Assembly: GCF_900128505.1 (NCBI RefSeq)
Contig: NZ_LT669941.1
Span: forward strand, 545,526 to 609,525
DNA length: 64,000 nucleotides
Source: Parabacteroides timonensis
Lineage (GTDB): Bacteria > Bacteroidota > Bacteroidia > Bacteroidales > Tannerellaceae
Direction: 5' to 3'
The notes under the pieces are model-generated. The model worked only from the letters and a program-made list of their open reading frames with translations, ran no database searches and was not told the DNA's origin. The number at the start of each line of letters is the position of its first letter. Within the stretch, counting starts at the first letter, position 1. Position numbers and translations under genes: made by a program. Shown piece after piece: positions 26,391 to 35,040 of this stretch.

Positions 26391-27574
26391 CGCATCAGGA
26401 AATAAACCATATAAAACAGTCGGCTCCGCAGATCGAAGAGGTCATCGGACGATATGTGCAGCTGACACGGAAAGGCAAAAGCCTGCTGGGGCTTTGTCCG
26501 TTCCATGAAGACCACCATCCTTCTTTGGTTGTTAACCAGGAGAAGCAATATTTTACCTGTTTTGCATGCGGGGAGAAAGGGGATGTGATCCATTTTTTAC
26601 AGAAGATAGAAGGGCTGTCGTTTAAGGAAGCGGTTAAGAAATTAAAAATTGAAAATGGAACATTGAAAATTAAATCCGAAGTCAAACCCGGAGTCAAATT
26701 GACAAACCCTGTTTGTGAAACAGAAAAATTTTCAATTTTCAATTCTCAATTTTCAATTGAAAAAAACCTTCAGTTTTTTTCGTCTCTCCTTCCTGCCGCT
26801 TCCGGAGATTCGGACCTGACTCCGACCTGGCTTGATTTTGAGGTAGGAACTTCCCCGGCTATGGTTGCCGGGGAATGGAAAGCGATGCGTAACCGGCTGG
26901 TATTCCCGATACGGGATGAAGAAGGCATACTGGTAGGATTTGGGGCGCGTCGACTGACGGAAGTACCGGGCTCTCCCAAATATATCAATTCGCCGACCAG
27001 TGAACTTTATCGTAAGAACGAGCTTCTTTACGGATTGAATATCGCCCGCAAGGCAATTAGGGAAAAAGGATATGCCATACTGGTGGAAGGCTACAAAGAC
27101 GTGCTGGCGATGCATGCAGCGGGATTCGGAAATACAGTGGCGCTTTGTGGAACGGCTTTATGCGACGGCCATATTGCGCTGCTGAAGAAATATACATCGC
27201 GGGTATTGGTGATGCTGGATGCGGATACGGCTGGAAGAAATGCTTCGGAAAAGGCCGTTTCGCTTCTAAGGATGCAGGGTATACGGGCTTACGGGGTAGA
27301 ATTGCCGGAGGGGGAAGATCCCGACTCGTTGTTCCGGCTTTGGGGAAAAGAGCGGTTTACCGGTTATCTCCGGAAAAAGCTTGCAGAGGACTCGCCCTCG
27401 GAAGAGGCTTTGTTATTGGAACGTATCCGGATAGGGATACAGACGTTGTCTGGCATTACGGATATGACGGAAAGGATGCAGGCGCTTCGTCGCCTGAATA
27501 CCGGGATTGCTCACCTGACCGGTCTGTCGCAGAGGCAGAAACGTCCGGCCACTATGGATTGGAGGTGGGCATGA
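26387..27574 (+). CDS. DnaG-like primase, short form
   Basis: The protein has 395 residues against ~600-650 for chromosomal DnaG. The CHC2 zinc finger is intact (CPFHEDHHP ... FTCFACGEKGDVIHF), as is the TOPRIM core (LVEGYKDVLAMHAAG, VMLDADTAGRNA). The C-terminal DnaB-binding domain is missing. Between finger and core, residues ~86-125 are encoded by AT-rich repeat DNA that keeps the frame (see 26640-26760). It is coupled to the helicase upstream and the DUF4248-like gene downstream by ATGA overlaps. Confidence 0.85.
   Translation: MTHQEINHIKQSAPQIEEVIGRYVQLTRKGKSLLGLCPFHEDHHPSLVVNQEKQYFTCFACGEKGDVIHFLQKIEGLSFKEAVKKLKIENGTLKIKSEVKPGVKLTNPVCETEKFSIFNSQFSIEKNLQFFSSLLPAASGDSDLTPTWLDFEVGTSPAMVAGEWKAMRNRLVFPIRDEEGILVGFGARRLTEVPGSPKYINSPTSELYRKNELLYGLNIARKAIREKGYAILVEGYKDVLAMHAAGFGNTVALCGTALCDGHIALLKKYTSRVLVMLDADTAGRNASEKAVSLLRMQGIRAYGVELPEGEDPDSLFRLWGKERFTGYLRKKLAEDSPSEEALLLERIRIGIQTLSGITDMTERMQALRRLNTGIAHLTGLSQRQKRPATMDWRWA
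26640..26760. repeat. AT-rich inverted repeat inserted in the primase gene
   Basis: Copies of AATTGAAAATT-type DNA lie at 26640-26675 and, inverted, at 26724-26760; the reverse complement of one resembles the other over ~35 bp. The same motif is found in non-coding DNA at 22462-22491 and 23405-23431. In the primase it is read as KIENGTLKIKS and SIFNSQFSIE, a low-complexity linker. This looks like an intergenic repeat captured in frame. Confidence 0.6.
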
Positions 27575-27840
27575 AACGGGAAGATGAAAAAGACAAGAAA
27601 AAATCTGTGGAAGAAGAAGAGGAAAAGAAGTGGAAGAACCGCAGTTTTACCTGGATGGAACTAGGCGTGTTGTATAGTCCGACACTGACTCCCGCGGCAG
27701 CTTCCCGCCGGTTGAAAGCCTGGGTGATAGCGAATGGTGGTCTGATCCGTAGCTTGACAAAGACAGGCTGGAACCGTACGCAACGTATTCTGACACCACG
27801 CCAGGTAGGGTGTATTGTGGAGGTGCTCGGGGAACCTTAA
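27571..27840 (+). CDS. DUF4248-like small protein
   Basis: The 89 residues have a Lys/Glu-rich start and then FTWMELGVLYSPTLTPAAASRRL and TPRQVGCIVEVLGEP, which I associate from memory with DUF4248, a family found beside HU/primase genes of Bacteroidales capsule loci. The ATG at 27571 overlaps the primase stop (ATGA); a longer upstream frame only reads the primase in a wrong frame. Probably an HTH-like DNA-binding protein (inference). Confidence 0.65.
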   Translation: MKREDEKDKKKSVEEEEEKKWKNRSFTWMELGVLYSPTLTPAAASRRLKAWVIANGGLIRSLTKTGWNRTQRILTPRQVGCIVEVLGEP

Positions 27841-27851
27841 AAAATGTGTTT

Positions 27852-28601
27852 ATGATGAATATATCGATCCGGTTTAAGAAACTGATTCTGTCTGCCTGTT
27901 GGTTGCTGATGGCAGTCGGCCTTCACGCCCAGCACTCAATGGGAGTGACAGGCTTGCTGAATATCCCGACGGCGGATATGCAGGCGGACGGGACATTTAT
28001 GGTGGGGGTGAATTACCTGCCGGAGCAGATGCTTCCCGAGCATTGGGATTATAATTCGGGGAATTATTTCCTGAATATGACTTTTCTGCCTTGCCTGGAA
28101 ATAGGGTATCGTTGTACGCTGCTGAAACTTAAGACTGGGAAGTGGAACCAGGACCGTTCGGTGTCGCTTAGGATACGTCCGCTGAAAGAGGGGAAATACT
28201 GGCCGTCGGTGGTCGTAGGGAGCAATGACGCTTTGACGACCGGGCAGCTGAATACATTCAGTGAAGTTACCGGTAACCGTTATTTCTCATCGGTGTACGG
28301 AGTAGCGACGAAGCATTTCCTGCCCGGCGGTCATGACCTGGCATTCACGTTCGGATGGAATATCCCGTTCCGCAAACATGCCGTTCGTGACGGGGTTTTC
28401 GGAGGGATGAGTTATTCACCGGCTTTCTGCCGTCCGCTTTCCCTGATGGCGGAATATGACGGAAACGTGGTGAATATGGGCGGGAGTGTCCGGCTTTTCA
28501 ATCATTTTACGGTACATGTGTTTTGCTATGACCTGGAAGCGGTGTCGTGCGGGGTACGGTACGAACTGGTGTTACTGGGTAAGAAAGGGGGTAGACCATG
28601 A
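27852..28601 (+). CDS. YjbH/GfcD-like outer-membrane protein, N-terminal half
   Basis: A 249-residue secreted protein: signal peptide ending near GLHAQ, then SMGVTGLLNIPTADMQADGTF, the opening motif of YjbH (GfcD) domains, and alternating beta strands. YjbH proteins of enterobacteria are ~700 residues; here the family is divided between this gene and the next, with a 4-bp overlap (ATGA). It should sit in the outer membrane and help polysaccharide export or surface attachment. Start chosen at 27852 (ATGATG), 12 bp after the DUF4248 stop. Confidence 0.72.
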   Translation: MMNISIRFKKLILSACWLLMAVGLHAQHSMGVTGLLNIPTADMQADGTFMVGVNYLPEQMLPEHWDYNSGNYFLNMTFLPCLEIGYRCTLLKLKTGKWNQDRSVSLRIRPLKEGKYWPSVVVGSNDALTTGQLNTFSEVTGNRYFSSVYGVATKHFLPGGHDLAFTFGWNIPFRKHAVRDGVFGGMSYSPAFCRPLSLMAEYDGNVVNMGGSVRLFNHFTVHVFCYDLEAVSCGVRYELVLLGKKGGRP

Positions 28602-29824
28602 GGCGGAGGTGTTGGATGACGAGTCTCCTGCTGTTGTGGGGGATGGCTGTGGCTGTACAGGGGCAGCATTCGCGAAATCATCTGCCTACGGGCAGGTCGG
28701 TGGAGGAAGCGGCAGAGCAGGTGTTGTTGTCGCTGGGCATGGAGGAAGTGAGGGTGGCACGGACCGATTCGGTTTGCACTGTCGCTTACGAGGATAATAT
28801 TTACCGGGGGACTTACCGGGGACTGGCTGCGGTGGCGGAGAGCTTGCGGAAACTGCCGGAGGCGGAACAGGCTGTCCGATATGAGCTGGTGGTGCTGGAT
28901 GACCGGATACCGCGGTTGTTGCTGACATTGCCCCGGGAGGTGGAGGCTCTGGAGGTTAGCTACGATACGGATGAGGCGATGCGCCGGTTGAAAGGCAAGG
29001 AGAGCCGGAACCGGATGGCGGGACGGGTCGATGTGGTCTTGTATCCGGAGTTGTTTTTGCAAAATTCGTGGCTCGACAAGTTGTATGGGGTGGCTGTCAA
29101 TTTCTCGCCTGCCATCGAGATGGACCTCTGGAAAGGGGCGGTACTGACAGGGCAGGTGATATTGCCGCTTTATACGAATATGACGGATTATCGGAAATAC
29201 ATACGTCCGGGAGTGATCACGCTCCGGCAGGAGTTCCGTTTGCCGGGCGGTGTGCTGGGACGGCTGACAGCGGGAAACTTTACGGGTAACCGGATGGGGG
29301 TGGACGCCGCTTTGCGTTATCAGCCTGCCCGGGGACGGTGGATGGTCGGGGCGAATGTTGGACTGACCGGATCGAGTACCTGCTATGGCGGGGAATGGGT
29401 GGTGTCAACCTGGAGGAAGGTGACGGGATCGGTATGGGGACGGTATAATGAACCGCGGTATGATTTGCAGATCGACCTGGCGGCTGTGCGGCTGGTGTAC
29501 GGAGATATGGGGGCACGGCTGGATTGCCGCCGTCATTTCGGAGAGGTGACGGTCGGTGTGTATGGGCTGCTGACCGGCGGGGAAGTGAATGGCGGTTTCC
29601 ATTTTGCTATTCCCATTCCGGGGACGAAGCGGGGGAAACGCCGGGCGGTCCGTTTCCGTTTACCGGAATACTTCGCCCATGAATACAGGGCACGGCATGG
29701 TGGTTCCTACGGCGATGAGCTGCTGGGTTACAGCTATGAGGTCCGTCCCGATGAGAACGGCAGCCGGGGGTATGATGCACCGGAGTTCGTTCGAAAAGAG
29801 GTTTTAAAGATCATTACAAGATAA
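28598..29824 (+). CDS. YjbH/GfcD-like outer-membrane protein, C-terminal half
   Basis: The 408 residues have their own signal peptide (WMTSLLLLWGMAVAVQGQ), an alpha/beta region to about 120, and a strand-rich barrel-like part (LYGVAVNFSPAIEMDLWKG, GVLGRLTAGNFTGNRMG). The composition and end match the second half of YjbH. Because each half has its own signal peptide, they could assemble in the outer membrane as two subunits. G-rich codon use differs from the capsule core. It is followed by a 55-bp AT-rich gap. Confidence 0.65.
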   Translation: MRRRCWMTSLLLLWGMAVAVQGQHSRNHLPTGRSVEEAAEQVLLSLGMEEVRVARTDSVCTVAYEDNIYRGTYRGLAAVAESLRKLPEAEQAVRYELVVLDDRIPRLLLTLPREVEALEVSYDTDEAMRRLKGKESRNRMAGRVDVVLYPELFLQNSWLDKLYGVAVNFSPAIEMDLWKGAVLTGQVILPLYTNMTDYRKYIRPGVITLRQEFRLPGGVLGRLTAGNFTGNRMGVDAALRYQPARGRWMVGANVGLTGSSTCYGGEWVVSTWRKVTGSVWGRYNEPRYDLQIDLAAVRLVYGDMGARLDCRRHFGEVTVGVYGLLTGGEVNGGFHFAIPIPGTKRGKRRAVRFRLPEYFAHEYRARHGGSYGDELLGYSYEVRPDENGSRGYDAPEFVRKEVLKIITR

Positions 29825-29879
29825 TAAAACCAACTAAACTTAAAATATATACTAAATATTAATATTAAACTTATCAAGT

Positions 29880-31085
29880 ATGAAAACAACTAATTATTGT
29901 TCGTTGGGCCTGTTGGCTGCAACGCTGGTGTTTGGCGGATTATTTTTTAATTCCTGTAAAGACGATGAAGTGGAACCCGTTCCGGAAATCGTGGAAAACC
30001 CGCTGGAGAAAGATGCCTATTTCATCACCGGTAAGGTGACGGACGGGGCAAATGCCCTGGCTGATGTAGCTGTATCGGCCGGAAGTGTATCGGCGAAAAC
30101 CGATGCTGCAGGTACTTATCTGATAGAAGTGACCAAGAAAGGTACATTTGAACTGAGCTTCGCAAAAGACGGCTATATCACGATCGGGAATGAAGTAACC
30201 ATCGACAACGATGCCGATAAAGGAACCATCGTCTCTTATTCACAGGTATTGACAAAGAAAGCGGATGCTGTCAAAGTCGATCCGGAGAAAGATACGCAGG
30301 TGACTGCTTCGGAGGATGTCGATGTGGCTATCCCTGCCGGGGCTGTGAAGACGGAAACAGATGTGACGATTACTCCGTTTGTGCCTGCTGCCGATAAGAA
30401 GGTGAAAGAGGCTGCCGATAAGGCGATCGCTACTTCTACTCCGGTGGAAACATCGTCTGCCCTCTCTTTGACCAGCCTGAGTTGTGAACCGGACGGTCTG
30501 ACCTTCGACAAGCCTGTGGAGATAAAGGTGAAGGCGGAAGAGGCTGAGAACGGCGTTTATTTCACGAAAGCGAAACATTATGTAAACGGTACGGAAGAAG
30601 GGGAAGCCGATTTCGATGCGGAAAATAAATCGTATGTGATTCGCCTGAATGGTTTCTCCGTGCATGAAGTGAAGGTCGCTACCGACTTTTCTGCCGAACC
30701 GGGTAGTGAATCCGTTTTCTCCGAAGTGATAGATAACCTGGGAAAGACGACTGCCGTATCGAAGACGTTCTCTTTCAAGATGAAAGACGGCTGGAGGATC
30801 GTATCCAAGAGCGCAGGTGTGACAGGCGGTATCGAGGCAAAGCTGATGGCAGCTCTGACCAATACGTTATCCAGCAGCGAAGGTATCTCTGAAACGGAAA
30901 TATCCAAAGAGGTGGCAGTATGCGGGGATATGAAGATGTCGGTTGCTTTCAAGCAGGCATTGGTGAAGTATACTTTCCAGGTAGAGACAAGTGCAGGGAC
31001 TGAAAGCATTACTGCCGAAAAATACGGAACCGTGTCACAAAGCATCGAAAAGGAACAGGGTAATATGAAACCCGAACATAACTAA
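29880..31085 (+). CDS. surface lipoprotein with carboxypeptidase-regulatory-like domain
   Basis: A 401-residue lipoprotein. The lipobox FFNSC at ~26 is followed by KDDE, the acidic signal linked to surface export in Bacteroidetes. Residues ~48-115 (YFITGKVTDGANALADVAVSAG, GYITIGNEV) form a CarboxypepD_reg/Ig-like domain; the rest is unassigned beta-rich sequence. Placed between YjbH-like genes and Wza, it may anchor or organise the capsule outside the cell (inference). No paralogue in the window. Confidence 0.75.
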   Translation: MKTTNYCSLGLLAATLVFGGLFFNSCKDDEVEPVPEIVENPLEKDAYFITGKVTDGANALADVAVSAGSVSAKTDAAGTYLIEVTKKGTFELSFAKDGYITIGNEVTIDNDADKGTIVSYSQVLTKKADAVKVDPEKDTQVTASEDVDVAIPAGAVKTETDVTITPFVPAADKKVKEAADKAIATSTPVETSSALSLTSLSCEPDGLTFDKPVEIKVKAEEAENGVYFTKAKHYVNGTEEGEADFDAENKSYVIRLNGFSVHEVKVATDFSAEPGSESVFSEVIDNLGKTTAVSKTFSFKMKDGWRIVSKSAGVTGGIEAKLMAALTNTLSSSEGISETEISKEVAVCGDMKMSVAFKQALVKYTFQVETSAGTESITAEKYGTVSQSIEKEQGNMKPEHN

Positions 31086-31095
31086 AACCTCGTAA

Positions 31096-31884
31096 ATGAA
31101 TATGATGAGAAAATATGTGACCTATCTGTTGGTGTGTGTGGCGGTATTTTTTACCGCCTGCACATCGACAAAAAAGATACTCTATTTACAGGATGTCGTC
31201 CCGTTGAAGCAGCAGGAGATCGAGCAGAAATACGAAGTGATTATCCATAGCGATGACCTGCTGGCTATCATGGTGAACAGCCGCGATCCGGAACTGGCAC
31301 TGCCTTTCAATATGCCGATGGTGACCTATCAGCTGGGATCGAACAGTACCGGACAACAGCGCGTCTTGGGATACCTGGTCGATACGAACGGGGATATCGA
31401 TTTCCCGATCCTTGGAAAGATCCATGTGGAGGGGCTGACCCGTATGCAGTTGACGGAGCTGGTGAAGAACAAGCTGATAGAAGGGGATCTGATCAAGGAT
31501 CCGATCGTGACGGTACAGTTCCTGAACTTTAAGGTGTCCGTCATGGGAGAGGTGGGCCGTCCGGGTAGTTTTACTATCTCCGGCGACCGTATTACGCTGC
31601 TGGAAGCGTTGAGTATGGCGGGCGACCTGACCATCTACGGACGACGTGACCGGGTAGGCGTGATCCGTGAAAACAACGGAAAGCGTACGATCCTTTTCCA
31701 CGACCTGCGCTCGGCGGAGATATTTAATTCGCCCTGTTATTATCTGCAGCAGAACGATATCGTGTATGTGGAACCGAATAAAGCGAAGTCGGGACAGAGC
31801 GGCATCAACCAGAATAACACAATCGGAGTCTGGGTTTCCGTCATCTCCCTCCTGACGACCATCGCAGTATTAATCTTTAAATAA
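31096..31884 (+). CDS. wza: Wza-like polysaccharide export lipoprotein
   Basis: The protein has 262 residues with lipobox FFTACTS. The Poly_export domain (YEVIIHSDDLLAIMVNSRDPEL) and SLBB-like part (VMGEVGRPGSFTISGDRITLLEAL) are in the right order. A C-terminal hydrophobic stretch (VSVISLLTTIAVLIF) may replace the Wza helix barrel, as in short Bacteroidetes forms. It builds the outer-membrane channel for the polymer and works with the Wzc kinase encoded 12 bp downstream. Confidence 0.9.
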   Translation: MNMMRKYVTYLLVCVAVFFTACTSTKKILYLQDVVPLKQQEIEQKYEVIIHSDDLLAIMVNSRDPELALPFNMPMVTYQLGSNSTGQQRVLGYLVDTNGDIDFPILGKIHVEGLTRMQLTELVKNKLIEGDLIKDPIVTVQFLNFKVSVMGEVGRPGSFTISGDRITLLEALSMAGDLTIYGRRDRVGVIRENNGKRTILFHDLRSAEIFNSPCYYLQQNDIVYVEPNKAKSGQSGINQNNTIGVWVSVISLLTTIAVLIFK

Positions 31885-31896
31885 CCGGATGATCCA

Positions 31897-34257
31897 ATGA
31901 ATTCTGAACAAGAAACAACTTATCTGCGTGAAGAAGAAAACGAACTGAATCTAAGGGATCTTTTCAATATTGTCCGGGCTAACTGGTATTGGTTTCTCTT
32001 GTCTGTCCTGCTCTGTAGCGGGGCGGCATTCCTGTATCTGAAATGGGCACCGAAAGTGTATACGCGTACGGCTTCCGTTCTGATCAAGGATAATGCAAAG
32101 GGGGGTGGTCTCAGTGAGTCGGCTGCTTTTGAAGAGCTGAACATGTTCAATGTAAAAAGTAATGTGGACAACGAGGTACTGGTATTCAAGTCGAAGCGTT
32201 TGATGAATATTGTTGCCGAACGGCTGAATCTGGATGTCAGCTATACGGTGAAGGAGGGATTGCGTACGGTGGAGCTGTATACGCAGTCGCCCGTTGCCGT
32301 ACAGTTTCCGGAAACGGAGGCGGTACAGGCGTTTTCTTTGACGGTGACCCCCTTGTCGGAAAAGGAGGTGATGCTGTCGGACTTCTCCACGGACGAAGGA
32401 AAGATGCAGAAGATCGCGCTGAACGATACGGTAACTACCCCTGTCGGCAAGCTGGTGGTGACTCCGACGCTGTATTACTCGGATAAATACTTCGGCAAGC
32501 CGGTCGCTGTCGGCAAGAAGAACCGGGAGGATGTCACTTTGAGCTATAGCAATGCGCTGCAGGTGGCACTGGCCAGTAAGACGGCGACGATCATTAACCT
32601 GACTTTGCAGGATGTCTCTATCCCGCGTGCGGAAGATGTACTGAACATGCTGATTGCCGTTTACAACGAGGATGCGATCAACGACAAGAACCAGGTGACG
32701 GTGAACACGTCCAACTTCATCAATGACCGTCTGATCATTATTGAGAAGGAGCTGGGGAGCGTGGATGCCGATATCGAGACTTACAAGCGTGAAAACCAGT
32801 TGACGGACATCAGTTCGGAAACGGGCATGTATCTGCAGGAAAGCAGCCAGTACAGCAAAGAGGGGTTGGGGCTGGAGAACCAGCGGACGCTTGCCAAATA
32901 TATCCGCGATTACCTGACCGATCCGCATAAAAGTTCGGATCTGATACCTGCCAATACGGGTATCGCCGATGTGAATATCGAGGGACAGATCAGCGAGTAC
33001 AACAACCTGTTGCTGAAACGGGATAAACTGATCAGCAACAGCAGTAACAAGAATCCGGTGGTGATGGACCTGAACAATTCGCTGAATGCGATGAAACAGA
33101 CCATTATCCGGGCGGTGGACAACCTGATTGTCGGTCTGAATATCAAGATCAAGAATATCAAGGAGCGGGAGGTGCAGACGTCACGCCGTATCTCGGCAGT
33201 TCCGACGCAGCAGAAATATGTGCTGTCGGTCGAACGCCAGCAGAAGATCAAGGAAGAGCTGTATCTTTACCTGTTGAACAAGCGGGAAGAGAATGCCTTG
33301 TCACAGGCGATTACGGAAAGTAATGCCCGTGTGATCGATGCGGCACAGGGAAGCCGGCTTCCGGTGGCTCCGAAGTCGATGATGATCCTGTTGGCGGCTA
33401 TGGTGTTGGGGCTGGCTATTCCGGCGGGCGTGATCTGGCTGCAGGTGGTCATGAATACGACTGTGCGTACGCGTAAGGATGTGGAGGATGCCGTATCGAT
33501 TCCGTTTTTGGGAGAGATCCCTTTGCGCGACAAGAAGAATAAGGATGAGATAGTCGTGCGTGAAAACGGTCGCGACAGTATTTCGGAGGCTTTCCGTATC
33601 GTGCGTACGAATATGGATTTCATGCGTGTGAAAGCGAAAGAGATGAAAGTGGTGATGTTCACTTCTTTCAATCCGAATGCGGGTAAGACCTTTGTGTCGA
33701 TGAACCTCGCCATGAGCTTTGCACTGACCAGCAAGAAGGTGATACTGATCGACCTCGATATCCGTAAGGGTACCCTTACAAGCCATGTTAGCGGCGCCGC
33801 TAACATGGGGGTAACTAATTATTTATCCGGGAAGGTGGATGATATAGATGCCATCATTCAGAAAGGGGAACTTGCGGAAAACCTGGATATTATCCATACA
33901 GGACCGGTTCCTCCCAATCCTTCGGAACTTTTGTTGAGTAACCGTCTGGATACTTTAATGGAGGCGCTGAAGGAACGGTATGACTATATCATTCTGGATA
34001 ATGTGCCTGCCGGTATGGTTGCCGATGCTGCCATTGTGAATCGGGTGGCCGACCTGACTATTTATATTCTGCGTGCCGGATTGATGGACCGTCGTCAGCT
34101 ACCGGAACTGGAAAAGCTGTACAGACAGGAGAAATTCAAAAATATGTGTCTGATCCTGAATGGTGTACGCTATGGCCATTCCGGTTATGGCTATGGATAC
34201 GGATATGGTTACGGGTATGGTTATGGGTACGGATATGGAAATGAGAAGAAAAAATAA
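31897..34257 (+). CDS. wzc: Wzc-like polysaccharide co-polymerase and tyrosine autokinase
   Basis: A 786-residue BY-kinase. The Wzz domain lies at 15-110 with the first membrane helix, a long coiled region follows (250-470), a second helix near 495-515, then the kinase: Walker A NPNAGKTFVS, Walker A' VILIDLDIRKG, Walker B YIILDNVPAG. The end holds a Tyr cluster of nine YG repeats. It controls chain length and is phosphorylated on the tail. It carries a perfect 26-bp palindrome in the kinase part. Its partner phosphatase follows 12 bp later. Confidence 0.93.
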   Translation: MNSEQETTYLREEENELNLRDLFNIVRANWYWFLLSVLLCSGAAFLYLKWAPKVYTRTASVLIKDNAKGGGLSESAAFEELNMFNVKSNVDNEVLVFKSKRLMNIVAERLNLDVSYTVKEGLRTVELYTQSPVAVQFPETEAVQAFSLTVTPLSEKEVMLSDFSTDEGKMQKIALNDTVTTPVGKLVVTPTLYYSDKYFGKPVAVGKKNREDVTLSYSNALQVALASKTATIINLTLQDVSIPRAEDVLNMLIAVYNEDAINDKNQVTVNTSNFINDRLIIIEKELGSVDADIETYKRENQLTDISSETGMYLQESSQYSKEGLGLENQRTLAKYIRDYLTDPHKSSDLIPANTGIADVNIEGQISEYNNLLLKRDKLISNSSNKNPVVMDLNNSLNAMKQTIIRAVDNLIVGLNIKIKNIKEREVQTSRRISAVPTQQKYVLSVERQQKIKEELYLYLLNKREENALSQAITESNARVIDAAQGSRLPVAPKSMMILLAAMVLGLAIPAGVIWLQVVMNTTVRTRKDVEDAVSIPFLGEIPLRDKKNKDEIVVRENGRDSISEAFRIVRTNMDFMRVKAKEMKVVMFTSFNPNAGKTFVSMNLAMSFALTSKKVILIDLDIRKGTLTSHVSGAANMGVTNYLSGKVDDIDAIIQKGELAENLDIIHTGPVPPNPSELLLSNRLDTLMEALKERYDYIILDNVPAGMVADAAIVNRVADLTIYILRAGLMDRRQLPELEKLYRQEKFKNMCLILNGVRYGHSGYGYGYGYGYGYGYGYGYGNEKKK
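33783..33808. repeat. 26-bp perfect palindrome inside the wzc kinase domain
   Basis: The arms 33783-33795 and 33796-33808 are exact complements centred on GGCGCC, flanked by Walker A' sequence. It encodes SHVSGAANMG. A perfect inverted sequence of this length in a coding region is uncommon; it may be a protein-binding or recombination site or a chance product. Confidence 0.85.
34186..34239 (+). repeat. nine tandem Tyr-Gly codon pairs
   Basis: TAT/TAC and GGN codons repeat nine times at the 3' end of wzc. The repeat number may vary between strains through slippage and would change how many tyrosines can be phosphorylated. Confidence 0.9.
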
Positions 34258-34269
34258 TAGGTTTTCGTC

Positions 34270-35025
34270 ATGTTGACCTGGATTGTACCGAAGAGAAACA
34301 TTCTTTATACCACATTGCTTGAGGGAATGACAGATGTGCATGCACATCTGCTTCCCGGTGTGGACGGAGGATCGGAGTCTTTGATGGACTCGATGGCTGC
34401 CTTGAAGAGAATGAAGGAGGTGGGGGTGAAACGCATCTTCCTTACTCCCCATATCGCAGATGAGTGCAAGAATAATTCGCCGGAACTTTTACAGGCTAAA
34501 TATTCTATTCTGAAAGAGTGTTGTCCGCCGGATATGGAATTATACCTGGCTGGCGAATATATGCTGGATAGTGGGTTTGATGCCCGTAAAAGGGGAGAAA
34601 TACTGACTTTCCCCGGAAAGCAGATATTGGTGGAGACTTCCTGTTCGTCGGCTCCGGAGAGATTCCTGACATTTTTATTTGATCTGGTCCTGGAGGGATA
34701 TAAACCTGTTATCGCGCATCCGGAGCTGTATCGGTACATGACACAGAATGATTATTATTTTCTGAAAGACAAGGGGTATAAATTCCAGTTGAATTTGTTC
34801 TCGTTGGCCGGATTGTATGGAAAACAGCCCCGATCAGTTGCACGGAATCTGTTGGATAAAGGATATTATGATTATGTGGGTTCGGATTTTAGGCGGCTGG
34901 GGGATTACGAGAAAGGTCTGAAAAAACTGTACTTGTCAGCGAACCGGATACGGCAGGTCGGTGAACTGTTTGAAAATAACGATTCGCTCTGGCACAGCGG
35001 ATCGCTGCCAAAACAAATATTTTAA
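34270..35025 (+). CDS. CpsB/CapC-type PHP tyrosine phosphatase
   Basis: The protein has 251 residues. The PHP metal-site motif DVHAHLLPGVDGG (CpsB: D-x-H-x-H-x-LPG-x-DDG, with one Asp changed to Gly here) is followed by LTPHIADECKNN, AGEYMLD, VIAHPELYRYM and YVGSDFRRLGDY. It is the partner that dephosphorylates the Wzc tail. Lack of a signal peptide fits the cytoplasm. It ends the export operon apart from the broken HU gene. Confidence 0.88.
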   Translation: MLTWIVPKRNILYTTLLEGMTDVHAHLLPGVDGGSESLMDSMAALKRMKEVGVKRIFLTPHIADECKNNSPELLQAKYSILKECCPPDMELYLAGEYMLDSGFDARKRGEILTFPGKQILVETSCSSAPERFLTFLFDLVLEGYKPVIAHPELYRYMTQNDYYFLKDKGYKFQLNLFSLAGLYGKQPRSVARNLLDKGYYDYVGSDFRRLGDYEKGLKKLYLSANRIRQVGELFENNDSLWHSGSLPKQIF

Positions 35026-35040
35026 TTTATAAGAGATATG

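Noticed and set aside
27145..27570. Upstream extension of the DUF4248-like gene
   Set aside because: It translates the primase gene in a wrong frame; the ATGA overlap at 27571 is the natural start.
32000..33806. Several long minus-strand frames opposite wzc (up to 325 codons)
   Set aside because: His/Arg-rich shadows of a well-supported kinase gene; typical of GC-balanced antisense.
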